The notes under the pieces are model-generated. The model saw nothing but the letters and a program-made list of their open reading frames with translations. It was not told the DNA's origin and did not search any database. A program made the translations under genes and the position numbers. Positions 59,695-64,000 of a stretch of 64,000 nucleotides of DNA are shown here, piece by piece (the stretch's first letter is position 1; each line of letters begins with the position of its first letter). Location of the stretch: the NCBI GenBank assembly GCA_025716815.1, contig JAIXMN010000028.1:186001-250000 (forward strand), given 5' to 3'. The stretch is from Dichotomocladium elegans (taxonomy: Eukaryota; Mucoromycota; Mucoromycetes; Mucorales; Lichtheimiaceae).

Positions 59695-61372
59695 GCGCCC
59701 CATGGCCGCTTTCTCTGCACACAATCTCAATCCAGTGAATGCCCTTTTTATTCCTTGCTGGTCTGGACTCGCATGTCCGTTCATTCGTTATCACTCAGCT
59801 CTTTTGGGATGATCCAAGACACACTCGCCGCTCTCTTTTTCCCAATTCATCATCCGTATATGCCATTCTTTATGCACACATCCGAAAAGTTATGAAGTAG
59901 CAGTAGCATCTCCTTTATTCATTAGTATTCGTACTAATACTCGTAGCAGTAACAGTAGCAAATAAGTATGGCTAAGCATCTTTACTCTGTATATATTGTT
60001 TCTATCAAAATCTCTCTCGCTCTGTCTCTCATTTCCAACAATTAAATCATGATAACCGCCGATCTTTTTACCTTTCGGTTTCCGAGCTTCAGATACGCTG
60101 TGACACAAACATACATATGCGCCCAATTCCAACCATCCTCCCCCCCCCCACCCCCCGGGAAATTATTATGCTCGTCTGGACTGGCCTCTCCCCACCAGGG
60201 CCTTAGCAATTTGTGTCATGATCCTGATGCGCACGCACTGGGGCTGCAGTATATCTTTGTGCACGCTTTTTTTTCCTTTGACGTCCCTCATGCATGCTGC
60301 CTCAGAGGGAGAGGGCAAGGAGGGAAAAAGCCAGATCCAAGTCTAACGCACTACGTAATCGGCAGCGATGAAGGCTTACAGTCCAACACGAACGCACGCA
60401 CGCGCGCGCGCGCACGCTCTCACTCTCTCTCTCTATCTCCCTCACATCCCTTCCTGACCCTCTTTTTCATATTCGTTATAGCACTGGCTCGCTTGCTTGT
60501 ATTTCTTGGTCCCTCTCTCATTTTATTTCTGCTGGTCTGTTGCAATGTATTCGATCAGGTTTTTAATGCAAGTCCGCACCACATGGTATTAATGAATTGC
60601 CCAATACAAATACTGTCAACTTATTAGTCTTATAACCAAATATTTTATTCTTCCCCTTTATTGTCTCCTGCCCGAATTGTACTAGCGACTTTGGCATAAA
60701 AGACAAACGCGACAAGAGCATCTATGTACTAGCGCTGGTGCTAAAACCGCTGGTGCTGGTACTGAGGTTCATGCTCCTGCTTCTGTTTCTAGCTAATATT
60801 CCCTCTCCTTCTTCCCTGTAGATTAATAACACGAGTTCGCTGCGGAATCTTTCTTTTCGCCTTTGAATGATCTGACATGGCGTCATCGACTGTCCCTTTT
60901 TCGGCAGGACAGATGCATCCGCTTATGCGCACGCGTCAATAAAGAAAAGACGACAAGTCAATGCTTTGCCCTTTTCCTTACGTCTTTGTAAAAAACAAGC
61001 TAGTTAAATGGGGACCCCTGTCCGTCCCCACTCCTGTTTTGCTTTTGAAGAGTTCACACACACCAACCATATCGCTGAGTAATTAACTTGTAATGGATTT
61101 CTTAAAGGAGAAAGTACACATCCTGGAAGGAAAAAAAAAAAAAAAAAAGAGGGATCGCCGATCGCTTCTTGATGCGGAATTAACAACCCCATTTGGGGGG
61201 AGGGGGCGAGAGATGCCGATTTCTCCGACTGAAGGAAAGGAACGAGCAAAATCTTTCATCTTCAACAATCCCCTCCCGAGCTAGCTATCATACGTGGAGA
61301 GAGGATGATGGATTCTTTTTATTAGTGGTTTAAATGACATGTGTTCCCTCGAATATACCCGAGAATCTATCT
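59695..61372. other. Intergenic with simple repeats
   Basis: Contains a C-rich run (60130-60150), a GC/CA-rich alternating tract (60393-60420) and a CT tract after it, plus a short Ala/Gly/Thr-rich segment at about 60727-60793 with no start. No gene supported. Confidence 0.4.
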
Positions 61373-63453
61373 TTATGGCCTTGTTTTGCTCTTGGCTCTG
61401 CGGTAATCAGCAATTTTTTGTCTTCCTTGCAGACGCAAGTCATGGCCCTCTTGTTCCCATCCCTGATGATGCATTACTTTTCCCATTTTCTCCTGAAGAA
61501 AACGCAAGGGGAAAGGACGTAGCTATCTGAGTCAATCCATTGTCCCTTTCTTTCTTTTTCTTCCCTTTTGTTGCAAAACAACGAATTCAAACAGTACCTT
61601 GAGTGAGCCGCGACGGCTGTCCACCATGCCAGAGAGATAGCTTTGAAAATTGCTTCGTCTTGCGGGTTCTTCTGGCGACGATGGTGTTGCTGCTAGCTCA
61701 GGCGGTGCGGATGGATGCTCTGAATCGCCCGCGACGCCACGGTTTCCGATGGATGATCCGTCGTCCGTTGGTAAGACATCATTGGTAACAGTACTACCAT
61801 TCGAAGGTCGGGTTCCATGGTAGTCGCTGATCTCTTGTGTAGCCAACATCATCGTCGCCGCTGGGGTCTGTGACACGGCACTCCGCGATAACAAGATCTT
61901 CGGGTCTGGGTAAAACAAAGTCCAGATGCCACAATCATTAATAACGGAAAACACGTGTTACACGCATACTCAAACACATGATCGCTCTAGCTTTACTCTG
62001 TCTGGAGAAAACAGACATTGGCGTCTGGTCCTAGAATGAAAGCAACAACACCCCGATCTGCACCGTCCTCAACGCCCCCCCCCATCTAACAACGCCTCCA
62101 AAAAAGGAAAGGGCAATTGGGTTACCCGGAATGGTATTTCGCGTGCTAATCCAAACGCGGTCTTGGTCCGAATGAGGTGAGACAGGCGGAGCATGGGCTA
62201 TTGTTGTTGTAGCACCCAGCCGAGGACTGTCATTGTTAATCGGGTCAGCTTGGCGTACGCCATTGGCGGATTGTTGTGGATAGGAGGAATTAGAGGAGGA
62301 GTGGCTTGCTGAATCGGCCTTGACGTTTTGGTCGAGACTCGGCCTCGTTTGAGTGCTGGTGTAACTTGTCCTTGCGGTGACAGGCTCCAGATGACCGTCC
62401 TCGTCTGGCCTTTTCGTCAATGCGCTGCTGCTGTCAACAGACGTATGTCGATATGGATGATTTGTCACCGCCATGCTCGCATCGTCACCACCTTTTATGT
62501 GTATGTGTTTGTGGGCAATTAAACGCGTCGTTATCGGGCACAGACGCAACATGGAGTTTTTTTTTTTTTTAGCAGATGCTTTCTATTTACCACTCATCGG
62601 GGGTATTTCTGTTTACCTTCCTCTTTGCGGATCTCATGAGGGAGTGGACTTGCATCAGGGCTACAGCCGGATTCTGTATTGGGCGTGCCGTTCCACGACG
62701 TCTTGCGTGTGTAGACCCCTTTTGACATAAACAGTTGGAAAAAGACTGGATCGAAAATAGGTTGCAGAGCTTTGCTTTTTCTCACCCTGACTGGCCTGTT
62801 CCCATTTCCAAGTGTCTTGTGGGTATCGATGGGCTATGGTTCAAAAAGATTAGCCAACGATTGCGACTAAAGCCTTCTTCAAAATAGACAATCCTGTCCT
62901 AATTGCCTTTTCTCTCTCTCTCTCTCTCTCCACACAAAAGAAACAGAAAACTAATCTTTACGCTGATTCGACTGATGTTGTAAAACCAAAAGAGGCTGGT
63001 ACAGCTCGTTGGCATGGTCGAAGCTGGTAGGCCGGGTCAAATCAAACGCATTGCGGCCTGGCTTAGTATCTTCTCGATACCGCATGAATTCCTGACTCAT
63101 CGCCGAAGACTGGTCTAAACCAAATATATCGCCATTCTCAACGGCGCCCATGCCATGGTAATCATGATATTGGGGCCTTGCGTTGCCAGCCGAGCCAGCT
63201 TGATGCTCATTCGAGGACTGGTCGAGGCTGTCATGTCTATAGAGGCACGTGCAATTCAGCCCATCCATCCCCCCCCACGAAGCGATACCATGCGATTTAA
63301 AAACTTGGATGGACTACTCGAAGGATGTCTCTTACTTGTGGGTATGTTATATTACCTCTGTGGTGATTGATACTTAGGGCTCAGCGCAACGTTGGCTTCT
63401 TCATCATAATAACTCGGGAAGAAACTTGCTGCTTTTCTATAGATATAATCCAT
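61373..63453 (-). CDS. Ser/Thr-rich multi-exon protein with a CsbD-like C-terminal segment
   Basis: The start at 63453 gives MDYIYRKAASFFPSYYDEEA. Exons 63356-63453 and 62962-63236 join in frame to HDSLDQSSNEHQAGSAGN and on to NELYQPLLVLQHQSNQ. The next exons (about 62836-62800, then about 62730-62630) give PHRYPQDTWKWEQASQG and VYTRKTSWNGTPNTESG. Then 62500-62128 is very Ser/Thr/Gln-rich (DSSSALTKRPDEDGHLEPV). The segment to about 61600 reads EEPARRSNFQSYLSGMVD then SRRGSLK|EKMGKVMHHQGW, and ends EQEGHDLRLQGRQKIADYRR with the stop at 61373-61375. The GSLKEKMGKV...EGHDLRLQGR end resembles the CsbD-like repeat of stress-associated fungal proteins (weak match). Function unknown; no membrane segment. 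Every splice join checked keeps the frame. Confidence 0.65.
62919..62936. repeat. (TC)n microsatellite in an intron of the 61373-63453 gene
   Basis: A run of about nine TC units in the intron between the second and third exons of the Ser-rich protein, just before the 'cacacaaaag' stretch. Confidence 0.85.
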
Positions 63454-63703
63454 TTTCGATACATGGGAAAGGGTATGCGGCAAAAGGCGTGAAAGGTTTT
63501 TCTCATTTCTTTCTGACCTCGATTAACCAACAAGGGTATTCCCAGTTGAAACCTGCCCTCTCACTATCGTGTAGAAGCTACTGGCACACACACACGCACA
63601 CCTAAACAAGTGATGCTTATTCTGACCAATGAATGGGGAAAGCTCTGATGCCCTGGTTCCAATCTACGTATACAAACAAGAACAGCTTATCGAAGCCTTC
63701 AGT

Positions 63704-64000
63704 TTACGCATCCTCTCTATCCATCCGAGGGGAGGTGGTGCCCACGGGCTGTTCCAAAGAAACGAAAGACCTGCTTAAGGAACTACGGTCCCCTTTGACA
63801 ATCTGTCCATCCGCACCCAACGTCTTTTTTGCTATATTTCATGAGTTAGTCAGCATCGATCAGAATACTAAAAGGAATATGTTGTCCATAACCTTTTTAA
63901 AAAGACAATGGAGCTCTGCTTACCCCGCCAAGGCTTTTTTTATGTTGCAGGCACACCCGCCTTTCAGGCTGTCCAGCTACCTCCAAGTAACTGCTTGGCC
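63704..64000 (-). CDS. Partial gene at the right edge (3' part), unrecognised
   Basis: Minus-strand segment from the window edge reads SSYLEVAGQPERRVCLQHKK (64000-63925), then a likely intron (donor GTAAGC near 63924, acceptor 'aatatag' near 63832), then LGADGQIVKGDRSSLSRSFV ... SPRMDREDA and a stop near 63706, or a second frame ending sooner. I could not find one donor that keeps both stretches in frame, so the exon structure is uncertain. Gene identity is unknown. Confidence 0.3.

Noticed and set aside
60727..60793. TSAGAKTAGAGTEVHAPASVSS tail, similar in style to secreted proteins
   Set aside because: No start codon or signal peptide precedes it; a stop lies shortly upstream in frame.

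Overview
This looks like nuclear DNA of a filamentous fungus, most likely an early-diverging Mucoromycota (Mucorales-type). The genes are split by many short GT-AG introns. The housekeeping proteins are clearly fungal or opisthokont (Prp4/PRPF4, Sec66, uL2, Ypt6/Rab6, Ppe1/PP6, DHFR, DUF1752 protein). Gene-dense stretches alternate with AT-rich, gene-poor islands holding decayed transposons. The assignment is inferred from protein character and architecture, not from a database search.

Layout. 1-17.6 kb: GH18 chitinase with two chitin-binding modules (+), questin-oxidase-like protein (+), then a minus-strand series: splicing factor Prp4, a seven-helix membrane protein, ER translocon subunit Sec66, an unrecognised conserved protein with a low-complexity tail, dihydrofolate reductase, and a DUF1752 regulator. 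17.6-26 kb: MYND-finger protein (+), FYVE/armadillo protein (-), ribosomal protein uL2 (-). 26-41 kb: mostly gene-poor, with a Tc1/mariner transposase relic, a related diverged repeat, a double-hotdog acyl-CoA thioesterase (-), PP6-type phosphatase (-) and a small acidic secreted protein (+).

41-53.3 kb holds the most novel content: three small secreted proteins (41.4, 48.9 and 52.5 kb), each with a signal peptide, a Kex2-type KR site, a variable middle and a near-identical C-terminal domain with four cysteines. A cysteine-free probable relative lies at 37.2 kb and a 70-residue proline/glycine-rich secreted peptide precursor at 44.6 kb. All five have a TATA box 45-90 bases before the ATG, and three share TATAAATACC. 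A coiled-coil protein, Ypt6 and a SurE-type phosphatase are interspersed.

53.3-64 kb: a kinase-fold protein with a degenerate active site (-), a decayed Fanzor/TnpB-like nuclease (+), a 55-residue zinc-knuckle protein (+), and a seven-exon Ser-rich protein with a CsbD-like tail (-). A partial minus-strand gene appears to run off the right edge.

No rRNA, tRNA, CRISPR array or bacterial-type operon was seen. Exon boundaries were read by eye; those given as exact positions keep the reading frame and restore conserved motifs.
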